Source: Daedaleopsis sinensis (lineage: Eukaryota; Basidiomycota; Agaricomycetes; Polyporales; Polyporaceae). Taken from it: a DNA stretch of 64,000 nucleotides. Each line of letters opens with the position of its first letter. The stretch's first letter is position 1. The stretch is from positions 62,001-126,000 of the forward strand of contig CM066310.1 in the NCBI GenBank assembly GCA_033807695.1. Direction: 5' to 3'. Below the pieces are notes generated by a model that saw only the letters and a list, made by a program, of their open reading frames with translations, did not search any database and was not told the DNA's origin. Shown here piece by piece: positions 10,110 to 22,576 of this stretch. The position numbers and the translations under genes were made by a program.

Positions 10110-11425
10110 GATAGGGCGTATATACGTATATAGAGTTCACAGGGTGTATATACGTATATTATAGAGCTAAGAGAGGGTGCAGACTGCTCTGTGCGCGGCG
10201 GTGGACTCGGTGTGCGTGTGTGAGGTGAGTGTATTCGTACTACTCGACGTGTACAGCGTGTCTACAAGGCTCCCCTCCACCAGCTCGACCCCGCCCATTC
10301 GCGCTCTCTGCGCGGCGGACACGTTCAAGAACCTCCGAGTACGTGTGCCCATCCAACGCGCCTCAACCGCGCGCGCCTCAACCGCGGCTCTGGGCGCTTG
10401 CTCCCCTCGTATCTTGCTCCCAACCGTGATAACCTTCGCCGTGTCGGCTCCTCTCTCCTGCTCTCCGCTCTTCTCCCCTCGGACTCGGCGCTCTCGTCTG
10501 CTCGCTGCTCGAATACATTTGGACACTCACCTCGAATCCGAGACACGAATCCGGGCCTCACTGCCCCTGCCGTCTCGTCCCGACGCCGGACAGAGTCCAG
10601 TGGGGACGTGGTCTGGGACGCGAAAGCGTGAGGCACGCGACGAGCTGAGAAATAGCAGGTGCGTACCATGACCCATGCGATCTCATGCCCCGTCTCCCGC
10701 TGCCCCCTCTCTCCTTCAGTTTTGGACCCATCCGACACGCAACAGGTGTCGCACTCGACCTGCACGCGAGGGACGGCTCGGAGCGGGGAAGAGCGGACAG
10801 CCAGCAAGCTGTAAACGCGAAAGGTACGTACCTCACTTGTGAGCTCTGTACCAGGTCAGTGGTCGCAGCTTGTCTGTTCTGCAGAGGAACACACACGTCA
10901 GCCGCGCTCACAACGCCGTGAACGCACCCACCAAATGCTCTCCATGCCCGTTCCCTCCCACCTCGTCGTCCAGTGCAGGACGCACACGAGCTCCGCCCGC
11001 CGGGCCCGGAGAGCGCGAGAAGGTGCGCACCTCCCGGGCCTCCTCCGCATGTCAAGCACCTCGCATCTCCGGCCATGCGAGGTCCGAAAACGTACTACCA
11101 ATGCGGACGGTATGCACAGCCGACGTCCTCCCGCCGCAGCGTCTCGCTTTTGCGAGCTGCAAGAGCTGCGGGCATGCACCCCTCTGTGGACAACCGCACG
11201 AGGTCAGCAGCGTACCGACGCGTCCAGTTCGCGCAAACGCGTCACTCACGCCCGCTCCTTGGCTGCATCCCGACGGCCGCCCGCTACAGCATCCCGCTCG
11301 CATGGGCCTGCGATGGAGACCTCGGTGCGAGTCGAAGTCGTCCGCGTCATCGCTCGCAGATGGCGGACGCCGCTCGGCTGGGTGGTGCGAAAGCGTCGGG
11401 GCGCTCCATGCCGACCTCCACCCGC
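10110..11425. other. Repeat-unit spacer (copy 2)
   Basis: Same content as 884-2199, with the palindrome pair at 10120-10131 and 10148-10159. No recognised gene. Confidence 0.6.
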
Positions 11426-11512
11426 ATCTTACTTGTCGGTGGCACGCTCAAGGACTACCAGATCAAGGGTCTTCAGTGGATGGTCAGTTTGTACAACAAC
11501 AAGCTCGATGGC
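11426..11512 (+). pseudogene. SNF2/STH1-type ATPase exon shard (copy 2)
   Basis: Second identical copy of the 29-codon fragment at 2200-2286, breaking off before the Walker A region. Confidence 0.85.
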
Positions 11513-11584
11513 ACAGGACGCGTGCGGCCGGAACTGGAGCGACGATGTCGAGGCACGCACCCTTGCGAGCAGCCCGGCACAGGA

Positions 11585-12321
11585 CGCGTCCGGCCGTACC
11601 GTCGATCTTGGTGACGTCCGACCCCGGTGTTCCGCTCTGTGCAACTCGTGGTGAGTACCGTCGAGTACAGGGCACGATCTCGAGGCACGTACCTTGCGCG
11701 GGGCCAGAGCGCTCGCGCATCCGCTGATCCTTTCGCGAGATCCAGGACGTCCGACCCGCTCGTTCCGCCACTGCGCGTGTGCTAGCAGCTCGCGGTGAGT
11801 ACCATCGACGATGCAGGCATGAAGGATGCTCACCGACTCTTTCGCACGGCGACAGTCTGCATTCACGGCAGAGCCCGCGATGCGAGGCCGCAGTGCGGCC
11901 TCGAATCCTCCACGCTGGCAGATGTTGGACACCGAGGCAAGGAAAGGACAGGTCCGCCACGCGACAGGTCCGGCCCGCCCGCCAGCGTCGTAACGCTTCG
12001 ACATCCTCAGCTGCACGCGGACCTCCACGCGCCGCGCCGACCTGCTCTGCGAGCAACCCGGCGCAGGGCACTCGCGCGGCGGTACCGTCGATTTCGTTGA
12101 CGTCCGACCCGCGTGTTCCGCTGTGTGCAGCTCGTGGTGAGTACCGAGGGACGATTCTGAGGCACACACCTTGCGTGGGGGCAGGACATTCGTGCAGCCG
12201 CTGATCCTTTCGCGAGATCCAGGACGTCCGACTTGTCCGCTCCGCACAGTGCGCGGTGAGCACCGTCGACAACGCAAGCATGAAGGGTGCTCACGCGGAC
12301 GGCGACGGTGTGCGGTGAGGC
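11585..12321. repeat. Nested ~480-bp tandem repeat (copy 2)
   Basis: Same two-unit degenerate repeat as 2359-3095, shifted by 9,226 bases. Confidence 0.8.
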
Positions 12322-13484
12322 CACGAGTGTCGTCAGAGCAGTAGAGAGGAAGGAGGGACCTGGAGGTGGGTGACGAGTTCCGAGTATGGACGCGTGAGGC
12401 AAGGCCGGTCTGAGTCACTTGCTACGACGGCGTCGTGACGACGGTGAGAGGCTGCACGGTGGATCTCGCACACCACATCCCGCACCGTCGTCACTCGTTG
12501 GACAGTCTGTGACCGCGCTAGCATCGCTAATCACGACACACGTACAGGGATGACGACTGTTTGAGCCGCGTCCCTGGGACCCTGGGATACCCCCGCGCGC
12601 CATCGCATGTCCGACCGCTCGGACGAACGCCCCGCCGATTGCTGCGTAAGCAAGTGTTTGGTTAACTGTGCGCGTTAACTGTGCGCGTCAGGCTCAGCCG
12701 ATCGCTGTAGGCTGCACAGGACCTGGTGTGCGACGTCGAGGAACCTGGACAGCATACAGACTCTGGTTGGTAGCATCGGCCCCGCTACGTAGCTCTGCTC
12801 CTGCCGTGCAGCTCGAATGCTCATTCTCGTATCCTCCTCCACGATATCTGTACATGTGCGGTGCCTTGCATGCGCAAGCACTCACGCCAGGCTAGACAGG
12901 AACAGGGATGTGCCGCCTGCTGAACCGCAGCGCCATGTTTGTCAGAGCGCTGATGGTTGCTTATGACGGAGAAACCTCCGCAATGACGTTCATGTTGCTG
13001 TGTCTCGCAAACGTACGCACACCGGCTCTTCTCTATTCATCTATGATGATCCCCAGACCGTCGACGCTGATGTATGCATTCCTCGCCCGTCACCCGTGTA
13101 CTGGTACATACATATCAAAATTGCAGTTGACTGCATTGTCTGTCCGGCGGTGGAATGCTTGTGTAAATTGCAGGAATGTCTGCGCATCTTGAGCTTGCTG
13201 CCGTGCGAATGTGCATCGGGAGGATCCAAATTCTATAGTGCAGCCGATGCCCTGAACTAGTACCATCTGAAACAGGGTGTCTCCGGAAGCGAGGATAACC
13301 ATCTGGCGGTGTGACGGTGTGGTCATTCACACTCACCCTGCCAAATCAAACTTGACGACGGACTTTAACGATTTGGACAACATATCCACTTCACGAGTAC
13401 TTGCGCCGCCCTCCACATCACCACCGTCTGCTCCGAGTCTGCCCCGCTTCTCTCAGACCATCCACCATCTTCACTCAGTTCTCC
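12322..13484. other. Spacer without recognised gene (copy 2)
   Basis: Repeats 3096-4258; nothing recognised beyond the short GTTAACTGTGCGC direct repeat. Confidence 0.5.
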
Positions 13485-14210
13485 ATGGGTCGTCCGACCG
13501 GCAAGACACTCCTTCCCGACTACTACGCTCGCCGGGAGATGAAGATGCGAAGTGGACTGAGGCTGTCCATCAACTCGGAAGTCGGTACGTCCTCGTCTAC
13601 CTGTTGCCCGCCGTGTCCGAGTTTGCCGACACCCCTGCACCCAGCACGACTCTCGGGAGTGGAGAACGCGCGCATGCGCTGGTCGCTGCGGTTCTACGCC
13701 CTCTACATCTACCTCACCCTCGGCCTGAAGTTCGTCGGATGGCCGGAGCACATGCAGTTCACCAACCTGAGCAAGATCACCGGCTCCGCACGCATCTCCG
13801 AGCTCGTCGCGCGCTGGGAGAGCGGAGAGATGTACCTCGCCCGTGTCTCCGACGAGGAACGCGCTGCGGTGCGTGACAACCTTCTCCTCGCTGCCCCCGG
13901 CCCTCTCCACGACGGCATCCCTGTGAAGCACTGTCGGAGCGACACCAAGAAGCGCCGTGCGCGCCCGGTCACCGACCCTCACAACCTCGGTGGACGGTAC
14001 GAGAAGAATGGGCCAAAGTCGGCCCGGATCGTCACAGACGAGATGGAGGCCGCCGCCGATGCAGAGTCGCAGCAGGAGCTCGAGGCGTACCCGCTCTTGC
14101 AGTTTGCGGACGCGGAGGACGAGCGGTACATGCGTCGGGTGATCCGTGGACGTCATATGTGGATGGTGTTGGCCTCTGACCCTTATCGCGACCTCATGTC
14201 TGGACCTTGA
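13485..14210 (+). CDS. Hypothetical basidiomycete protein (copy 2)
   Basis: Identical to the frame at 4259-4984 (241 residues, start MGRPTGKTLL). Preservation of the open frame in both copies says nothing about selection, because the copies are too similar to have diverged. Confidence 0.55.
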   Translation: MGRPTGKTLLPDYYARREMKMRSGLRLSINSEVGTSSSTCCPPCPSLPTPLHPARLSGVENARMRWSLRFYALYIYLTLGLKFVGWPEHMQFTNLSKITGSARISELVARWESGEMYLARVSDEERAAVRDNLLLAAPGPLHDGIPVKHCRSDTKKRRARPVTDPHNLGGRYEKNGPKSARIVTDEMEAAADAESQQELEAYPLLQFADAEDERYMRRVIRGRHMWMVLASDPYRDLMSGP

Positions 14211-15915
14211 ACGATGTTCTGTAGCTCACGCTTGCGTATTTGACTTTACTGTGCTCGCCATAGACGTCTCTCGAGCTGCTCGTGCCCTGCAGTCGCCGCT
14301 GTCTCTACTATGACCGTCCACGGCACTGCCCGCTTCCCGGGGGAGCCATCAGAAGTCCCGGGACCAGTCTTGTGGTGACGCGAGCAGGTTCGGGTGGCTC
14401 GTCACCGTGCCGTTCGCCGTGGAACATTCATGCCTGAAAATCAAATCCCCATGTAATGTGTCGGCAAGGGCCTTGAGAAACTATGGAGACAATTGCACGG
14501 CCGTCACGGACCAGACCATATTCCACCTGGTTGCTGTCAGGGTCCAAGGGTCCCTGCCGGCTGTCTTCAATATATCAATCGATCCAACAGACTGGAGCGT
14601 GCTTGCACCACAAGAAACGCACGGTACGGTTCAATTATTTCGGATTTGCATCACTTTCTATGTCTAGACTGCATGCTGGCTACCAGCATGTAAATCGAGC
14701 ATGTCGCCGTCGAGAACAGTGAGGAATGTGCAGGACTCGATGCCGAACTCGTCACCCTAGTTTAATCTGTCTCCACAGGATTTGAATAAGTTGAGGTACG
14801 CGTGGTCCAAGGACCAGTGCTCTGGTAGACTAACTGCGGGGATGGCTCTTTCGAGAATCGGGTAACAATTAGTCATGGACCCCCAGTTAACCAGGGTCCT
14901 AGACAACGGGGGACATGCGGCTTTACGGCACGGACAACTGCGCACGGACCATCCACTGGGGTATAAGAAGGTGCGAGAGCACGGCCGGGAGCAGTCAGTA
15001 CCCCCCTCCTTCTCCCACTACCTTCATCCTCCACCGAGAGCCGCTCCCCAACGTTTGTGTGTTCACGTCGTTCCCATCTCTGTCCCTCGGTGGCTGATGC
15101 TCTGACTCACAGGCAGCGTACTCATCTGTGCGACCGCATTGCACCGTACGTGAGTTCTGTCAGCATGTTCAGTCCTTCATGCTCTGACTGCGATTGCACA
15201 CAGGTCGGCACTGGATGCATTGTCGATCCTGAGTCGTGCATGGTGTGTCGAGGTCGAGGCGGAGTCAGAGGAAGCGAGGACATTGCGACTCGGTACGCAT
15301 TTTCTGAGTGTCGACTTGTGTCGGACGGCCGTCGACTCCAGCTGACTCATATCACAGGATCAGCACTCTGATCGAGGGACTCGTGTCGAGCATGACACTT
15401 CTAGTACGTTCTCGGGAATATATTTTATTCGCCGGTAGTCTACGTACATGCAACTGACTTGAATTAAACTTCGAGCGCGTCCTAATTTGGGTATGGGTCA
15501 GTGTGCTAGTATCGGGAGCTGTGACACAGACGGGTCAGAGGGGTAACCTATAGCTACAGTGTACGCACATTAGCGCAGAGGGTGGCGAGGTTTAATATAG
15601 CTTTGCCAAGTGGCACCCTTGTTACTGTCAACCCGGCTAGCACGCCCACGGTGTCGAGGACCAGAGAACAGAGAACTTCTGAGAGAGGGACTCGCCTGTT
15701 CACAATCTGTGGTGTGACGTACGTGATGAACAGTCGACCAGAGTATGACGAACCTGCTTGAGACGGTGATCTCCGCGCTCGCACATCGAGTACCATCTGT
15801 ACGCCGTGTTCGTTGCGCTGCGCATTGTGCTGCGTGACGGAGAGAACGTTCTCTCCAGTCGAGAAGTGCGTGTGAACACGCTAGTCAAGATACTACCTGC
15901 GGATCATCGCAGCAC
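14211..15915. other. Spacer with promoter-like block (copy 2)
   Basis: Repeats 4985-6689; the TATAAGAAGG motif lies at 14962-14971. No gene called. Confidence 0.45.
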
Positions 15916-16561
15916 GCAGTCAGACCAAAGGTCGCGGGCAGCAGACGAAGGTGGTACCCGGTCAGCACGACAGAGCTCGAACGGGAAAACACAGCTCACC
16001 ACTCGCAAACGAGCTGAACTGGCCACCAAGTTCCGATGGTTCAGGCTACACCACGGGTCAGCAACTCCCCGAGCCGTCCAAACATGCTGCCCAAACAAGT
16101 CGGTGACGTACACGGTCTTGTCCACTGTGCGTCGGGAGAATGAGCGGGCGAACGAGCCCAACACTCACAGTACCATGTCAGCCACCCACCATCGGAAGAA
16201 TGTAGAAGTCTATTTTCCTTGCGATCCTAGGAGTTGCACGATCAGCGTGTATGAAGACGAAATAGCACACTGTCGAGATTCGACACTTACCGCGTGTTCT
16301 CTGTGGGGACGCGCAGCCCGGGCCCGGACTGCTTCGCAAGAGCGAACTCGTGCAGGCGGATGTTGGGGGCCTGTTTGCTGGCCCGCTCATTGTCGCACAG
16401 CGAGACAATGTTCTCGAGGTTCTTCTCCTTGTGGCTGAACGAGCCGGCCTTGGAGGCTTTCCGGAGGGAGGGTACGGACATAGGCGTTAGGCGTGAGTCT
16501 CGTGGCCGACTAGACACTCACAGCGGGACCGTAGGCGATCATCGCGTTCAGAGTCTTGGAC
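15916..16561 (-). pseudogene. Decayed 5' piece of MFS transporter gene (copy 2)
   Basis: Identical to 6690-7335, with the exon-1-like start at 16481. Contains only the cytosolic N-terminus and scraps up to the first membrane segment. Confidence 0.85.
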
Positions 16562-16949
16562 TCGAAGCCGCTTCAGTGGAGTCAGCGGCGCGATGGCATG
16601 TGGGGCCAGCCTTTCTCGACTCGGACGGCCGCTGGGCGGGACTGCGCTGGACTCGTCAAGGCCATTGAGTGAGATCGCGGCGGCGACCTTGACGAGAGGT
16701 ACACGGAGTCCGCTTCCTGCCTGGGCCGCCGCCGCTCGAGAACGCTATGGGAGTGAGGGTGATGAGCGCACCTCGCGTGAACGGGAGACATAGCGGACGG
16801 ACGGCTGGGTGCTCGTTGCAGGTCTGCCAGTGCAACCCTAAGTCAGTGCGAAAAGGTGCTTGTTCCGAGTGTGATGTCTGTAGGTGTCAGTGTTGGTGAC
16901 GGTGGTGCGGAAGAGCATTAGTTACTTAGCTCGCGGGGTGAAAAAAGTC

Positions 16950-17021
16950 GTCGCGAGCGGGGAATCGAACCCAAGGCGATCGCATGACGAACCAGAAAGA
17001 TACCCACTACGCCATATCAGA
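16950..17021 (-). tRNA. tRNA-like Pol III element (copy 2)
   Basis: Identical to 7724-7795: intact A and B boxes and a T6 terminator but unpaired acceptor arms. This copy lies immediately upstream of, and divergent from, the full-length WDR48 gene. Confidence 0.55.
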
Positions 17022-17141
17022 CTTGAAAAACAGAGTTACGTCGACACTGGGTCGTGTGATATGGATTTGGCGCTTAGACGAACGCCTTCCAATGCAAAGC
17101 TCGTTGACCTGAACGGCGACGACGGCGAGTAAACTAACACG

Positions 17142-20100
17142 ATGGCACCAGCACGTCGGCGGGTGTCCTACGTCATTCCACCCCCTTCCGATGCGCCTCC
17201 ACACCTCCAGCTTCCTCCGCACGGCATCCCTCGCAACGGCTCTGTCGGCCCCCTGCTTGTCCCTGCCCAACCGAGTACCTCGACAGCGCCGTCCAGACCC
17301 GGTCAACACCCTCGACACCGCCTAGGGGTATCCTGCCTCGCCCTCGACGCGTCTACGCAGCTGGTCGGCCGCGCAGCCCCGGAGGGCATTCTCTACAGCG
17401 GCGGCCGCGATGGACTCGTTATCTCCTGGGACCTCGGCGTGCCCATGAAGCGGCGCGCGCAGCGGTACGGGGTGACCGGGCGGAGCCTGCGGCGGTGGGA
17501 GGTGATGACGAACTGGGCGGACGACGTGATTGAGGAGGAGGCGGAGGAGGGCGACGAGTACCGCAGCGACGGCGACGTCCTGGGCGAGGTTACTGCCAAG
17601 GCCCGCCGCCGGATCCCGCAGGACCACTCGATTCCACACGAGGAGCAGTGGGAGACCGACCTCGACGCGTACCACGCTTCGAAGGTGCGTTTCTTTCTCT
17701 CTCGACGCTGTCATTGCCGCTCCCTGCAACATCTTGGACGGTGTGCTGCTCCTCTGGCACGGCGCCCTCGCCATGACCATCGCGCACCGCTGCTCCTTGT
17801 CACCGCGCACCCGTACGATGTCGAGGAGTATGCCGCGGTTGTTCATGGCGGGCTATTCATCGAGTCCTTTGAATGCTGACCAAATCGTGCGTCATCCAGG
17901 CGCATCCCCCAACAACTCATTTTCGACAATCAGTGCAGATGCATACTGACTGGGTGAACGACATCCTGCTGTGTAATTACAACCAAACCCGTTCGTGTTT
18001 GCCTTTGTTACACGTCTCACCGTCCGTACTCACACCGTGCAGTCATATCTGCTTCATCCGACGGGACTATCAAGGCTTGGTCTCCGCACGTCCACAGCCA
18101 ATCGTCTCCTCTACACGAGCCCACCGTGATCGGCACACATACCGACTACGCTCGCTGCCTGGCCTACTGGTGAGTGCGTCTTCTCGCAGCCTCTCATTCT
18201 CCTCATGTCGTGTAGCCGTGAACAGCAGTGGTTCGCGTCCGGCTCCTTTGACCGGACGATCAAGCTCTGGGATCTCGCTTCGGCCTCCAGTAAATCTGAG
18301 CCGCTGCTGACCCTTCATCCCCCAGACGCCGCGGGCCCCAAGGCGTCCATCTATGCGCTCACGACCGATCCGTACGGGGCTGTCATCGCGTCTGGGTCCC
18401 CGGAGCGCGTCGTGCGCATGTGGGACCCGCGATCGGGCAAGCGCATAGCGAAGCTGGTAGGGCACACCGACAACATCCGCGCGATCCTCATCTCCGAGGA
18501 CGCCAAATACGTGAGTGTAGTGACATGCGTGCACGACGCCTGCTGACTGTCCCTCAGTTGCTGACCGGCTCTGCCGACGGTGAGGACACAGGACTCCGCA
18601 CTGCCGCGTTTACTGACATCGTCTGCAGCCTCTATCAAGCTCTGGTCTCTGGCGTCTCAACGCTGCCTGCACACGTTCACGCACCACACCGAGTCTGTCT
18701 GGTCACTGTTCTCCTCGCATCCTGCACTCGAGATCTTCTACTCTGGCGACCGCTCTGGCTTGGTGTGCAAAGTCGACGTTGAGAGCTGCACAGACGTTTC
18801 GGAAGGCGAGTGCATTGTTCTTTGCCAGGATAGTGGGAATGATCGTCCCGGAACCTCGGGCTCTGAGGGAATCAACCAGATCGTCGCGATGGACGACAAC
18901 CTCCTCTGGACTGCGTCCGGAAGCTCGAGTCTCAAGCGTTGGCGCGTGCCCACCCGACGAGCGGTGCGCGCCACCGCCCTCAGTGCAGAGGGCGCTATGG
19001 ACAGCCCTGTGTCCTCACCCCCTCCGCTGGAGTCTCCGCGTGAGCACTACATGCAGCGCTCTGGGAAGCGAGACTCGCTGGATCTCTCTGGCTCTCGCGC
19101 GAAGTCCCCTAACCGCTCGGTATCGCTCGCGGACTCGAGAAGTAGCAGTCCCCGCGCCTCGCGCTCGCACCGCGCCTCCCTCGCGCCCTCTGTCACCTCC
19201 ACGACCACGAACGCCGCGGCTCTCGACATCGACCCCGACCGCGAAGGTGAGGACGCATGGTACGGCATCCCTTTCGAGAGTCTCGTGCGCCTGACGTCCC
19301 CGAACGACGGCGGGTTCGGGATGGGCGGGCCCTCGCTCCGCGGGCACGACCCGGAGATCGCCACGCTCTACTCGGCCGCCTCCGTGCTCAGCGTGCCGCG
19401 CATGGTACGTTCCCCGCTACAGAACATCTTCCCCCAACCAGGGGAGCCTAGGTCCGGCAGCCCCATGCGCAGTGGCACGCTGCCCTCGCGCACACGCATG
19501 ACGGATGAGAATCAAGTCATCCATTCGACTCCGCGGTCCCGGGCTGCGTATGATATTCGGGAGGTCGCGGCGGACGCGACGCCCCTGCGGCTGGAGCCGG
19601 ACGAGGTCATCCACGGGGAACACGGCCTCGTGCGCTGCGTCACGCTGAACGACCGCGTGCACGCCCTCACGGTCGACACCGCGGGCGAGGTCGCGGTGTG
19701 GGACGTTGTGCGTGGAGCGTGTCTAGGTCGGTTCACTAGCGAGGACGTCTCGGCCGCGAGCTTCTGCGGGAGCGACCGCAGCGGGGACACGGATAGCGTG
19801 GCGGAGACGGAGAGGCATCGGAGTCCAAGGGAGGCGCTCGAGACCGTGCGCGAGCGCATCGAGGGCGAGGCGGTCGTGTCGTCGTGGGCGGCGCTCGACA
19901 CGAAGACGGGCGTGCTGACCGTCCACCTGAACGAGCGCTGCTTCGAGGCGGAGATATACGCGGACGAGGCTGGGTTCGGTCCTGAGCGCCAGTTCAGCGA
20001 GGAGACGCGTCGTACGTGTCTCGTGCATGTTGAGCTTCACCATCACTCACCCTTCTCGCAGTGAACATCGGCAAGTGGGTCTTGCGCAACCTGTTCCAAG

Positions 20101-21698
20101 GCTTCATCCGCGAGGAGCAGCGGCTGGCGGCACGGCGCGCGCGCGACTCGACCCATCACGACCCATCGCAACATCGCCTCCAGCGGGGCACCGCGCCGAC
20201 ACACATCGACATCCACTCGTCGAGCGCTGTGCCGAGTCAGCGCAGTCGCTCGTCCTCAGACGTCTCCGCCCACAGTACCACATCTGCCATGGTGATGGTC
20301 GGCCCGCGCAGCGCGACGATCGTCCTCTCGCCCACCATGCTCCCCGCTGTCTCCCCAGCGATATCCACCGCGCCACGCTCGTCGCCGCTCATGACCCCCA
20401 TGATCCCGCTCCATGGCAACAAGCGGGAATCCGGGCTTTCGCCCATCCCCCAGTCCCCGGGCACGGCCGAGGCGACCCCGCTCCCCCTCCCTCACACCAC
20501 GAAGGCCGAGCCGGGAACGACGCCTGGGGCCCCGCCGTCGGCGTTCCCGTCCTCGAGCAGCAGCGACTACTTCTCGCTGCGTGCGCGCCGGCCCTCGATC
20601 TCGACCGCGCAGACCCCGGACGACTTCTCGGGCTGGGGCGGGAAGGCGGCGACGAGCCCGACGACGGCGAACTCTGAGCTCGGGCTGCAGACGCCGAACA
20701 CGCCGTCGATGGGCAGTATTATGGGCCGCATTAAGGCGTTTGGGAAGGCGAAACGGCAGGCGAGCGAGGGGCCGGGGGCGGCGACGCCTGGGGGGACGAT
20801 CACGGCTGCACAGATTGGGGTGCCTGCAGAGGTGGGCTTTCTGTCTTTATGTCATGTCCGCGGCACACACTAATTGTTATCCAGGAGTCCGTCTCGCAGC
20901 CTGCGGTGAAGACGCCTGCGCAGGTGTTGCTTGCGGGGCCGATCACCCCGCCGTCGTCGAGCGAGACCCCGAGCGTGCCGATCCCGCCCAGCACTGCGAT
21001 CCTCATCTCCGAGGAGGCGCCCTCGGGGTGGTTTACGCTGTACCGCGGGCATGTCTTGAGTACGGGGAGCGACGCCCGTGCGTTGGAGGAGACGATGCCG
21101 CTGTGGCTGCTCGAGTGCCTGCTGCTGAATAAGGTGCCGGCGATCCCGATCACGAAGATGAGCTTCGTGCTGCTGCCGTATAAGGAGCCCGACGGCGAGC
21201 AGCTGCCGGAGTTGTTGAATACGTACGTCGTCTGTGTCTTCGCGCTGTGTCTCCGGGCTGACGGACGTCTGTACGGGCGCAGTCAGCAGTCGAAACTCAC
21301 CGCGAGTCGGTTCTTGCGCGTTCGCAAGCTCACACTGCATGTACGTCCCGTCCCCGTCTCGAGCGTACCTCGTTTTCATCACACGCGAATGTCGTGGCTG
21401 ACGCGCTGTGCAGGTTCAAGACAAGCTCGAGAAGCTCGCCGGGGGCGGCTCGCCCGTGTCCACCGTGGCGACCCCGCGCTCGTCCTTCGAGCGCCGCTCG
21501 CTGTCTTCCGCGCGCGTGCACGACTCGCGGCCGCGCCCGGAGGAGCAGTACGAGATTCTGTGCAACGACGTCGTGCTGCCGCTCGATATGACCCTCGCGG
21601 CGGTCCGGCAGTATGTCTGGCGGCGGCAGTCGGTGGAGCTCGTCATGCATTATCGGCGCAAGCCGGGGTCGATAGTCGCGGGAGCGGTGCATGCTTGA
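17142..21698 (+). CDS. WDR48/UAF1-like WD40 protein with DUF3337 (full length)
   Basis: Likely cofactor of USP1/USP12/USP46-type deubiquitinases (UAF1 in animals, Bun107 in fission yeast, Duf1 in budding yeast). Exon 1 (17142-17684) begins [17 protein letters not shown] and contains the first WD unit ([16 protein letters not shown]). Further exons carry [64 protein letters not shown] and [10 protein letters not shown] long Ser-rich linker follows, then [20 protein letters not shown], a low-complexity region, and the DUF3337 part ([71 protein letters not shown]). It stops at 21698. Introns are short except the first (about 215 bp). This is the only complete copy among several truncated or decayed ones in the window. 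Confidence 0.9.
18453..19256 (+). repeat. 9,226-bp tandem repeat, partial copy 3
   Basis: This stretch matches 9227-10030 apart from two visible substitutions (C at 9608 against T at 18834; T at 9701 against G at 18927). Both are synonymous serine changes in WDR48. Similarity to the other copies stops after 19256, where the intact WDR48 gene continues with its own sequence. Confidence 0.93.
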
Positions 21699-22576
21699 TG
21701 ATAAGTGGTGCGGACGTCTCGCCGCGTGGTAGCTAGTGTTGCGTTAATGTACTTAGATTTTTCTGAATCCGACCTATCTAGTTTTAGGTGCGAGAACGGC
21801 TGGCCCCGCAGGGCTATAGCGCCGCTACCAGCATTGGTCCGGTCACGAATTCCAAGAATCTAAACGCGATTATTGGAGCGCATGCGGCGTAGAGAATAGG
21901 TGAATTGCTCGGCTTTGATGACGTATATGAGGGGGCTCACTCGCCACATCTAGCTAACAGGTATAGGGCAGCCGGTGCCTGTATGATATGACCGCCTGCT
22001 CAATAGCTCGCAGCTTGCGTATCGCGCGTGCCGCTCCCCGCACTGATCAAGCTGTCTTAGTTTATCGTCCAATGCTTGGACCGATACCTCTTCGTATTGT
22101 GAGTCCTTATACTCGGTGATCGCCGCCGCTTTACTGGTGTACCTCACGACTCTCGATGTATGGATAGATCAACTCGGAGTTAACATTCAGTAAGCAGCAT
22201 CGTCTATTCTATCGTACAAATGTATATGTCGAGTTTTCGCGTCGTTTTCTGATACCACAAATTTGTTACAGGAAATCCAGTGAGCGCGCGACACGAGACC
22301 GAGACCTGGACGACTTGGCGGGTAGGCTCCTGCCAGTGTCCGCTCCTTCTAGGCGGGCGGGAGTCCGCAAACCTGCCATGTAAGATTGCTGATGAGATCC
22401 ACGATCGCCAATCCGAATCAATGCTGCCCTAAGAAGTACTTACTCCCGGTACCACGCCTCCGAGCCGCAAGTCACAGGCCGTGAGTCACAGGCCGTGAGT
22501 CCCCCTGGACAGGTATCACAATCGCTATTCGTAGTGCACGTTCTGACACACACTTCGGGAGCGCAGATCTGAAATA
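21699..22576. other. Intergenic; 3' part of a duplicated segment
   Basis: No gene recognised. From about 22125 onward the sequence is similar to 29805-30120 (shared phrases such as ACGACTCTCGATGTAT and CTATTCTATCGTACAAATGT), marking one end of a segmental duplication. Confidence 0.6.

Larger units (their letters stand above)
9227..18452 (+). repeat. 9,226-bp tandem repeat, copy 2
   Basis: Direct head-to-tail continuation of copy 1; no base difference from copy 1 was noticed. Because the unit boundary lies inside the WDR48 frame, a truncated WDR48 gene spans the copy 1/copy 2 boundary (7916-10109), and the full gene spans the copy 2/copy 3 boundary. Confidence 0.97.

Noticed and set aside
1..18452. 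The 9.2-kb unit as an LTR retrotransposon or DNA transposon
   Set aside because: No gag/pol, transposase, terminal repeats or target-site duplication seen; unit edges lie within a host gene.
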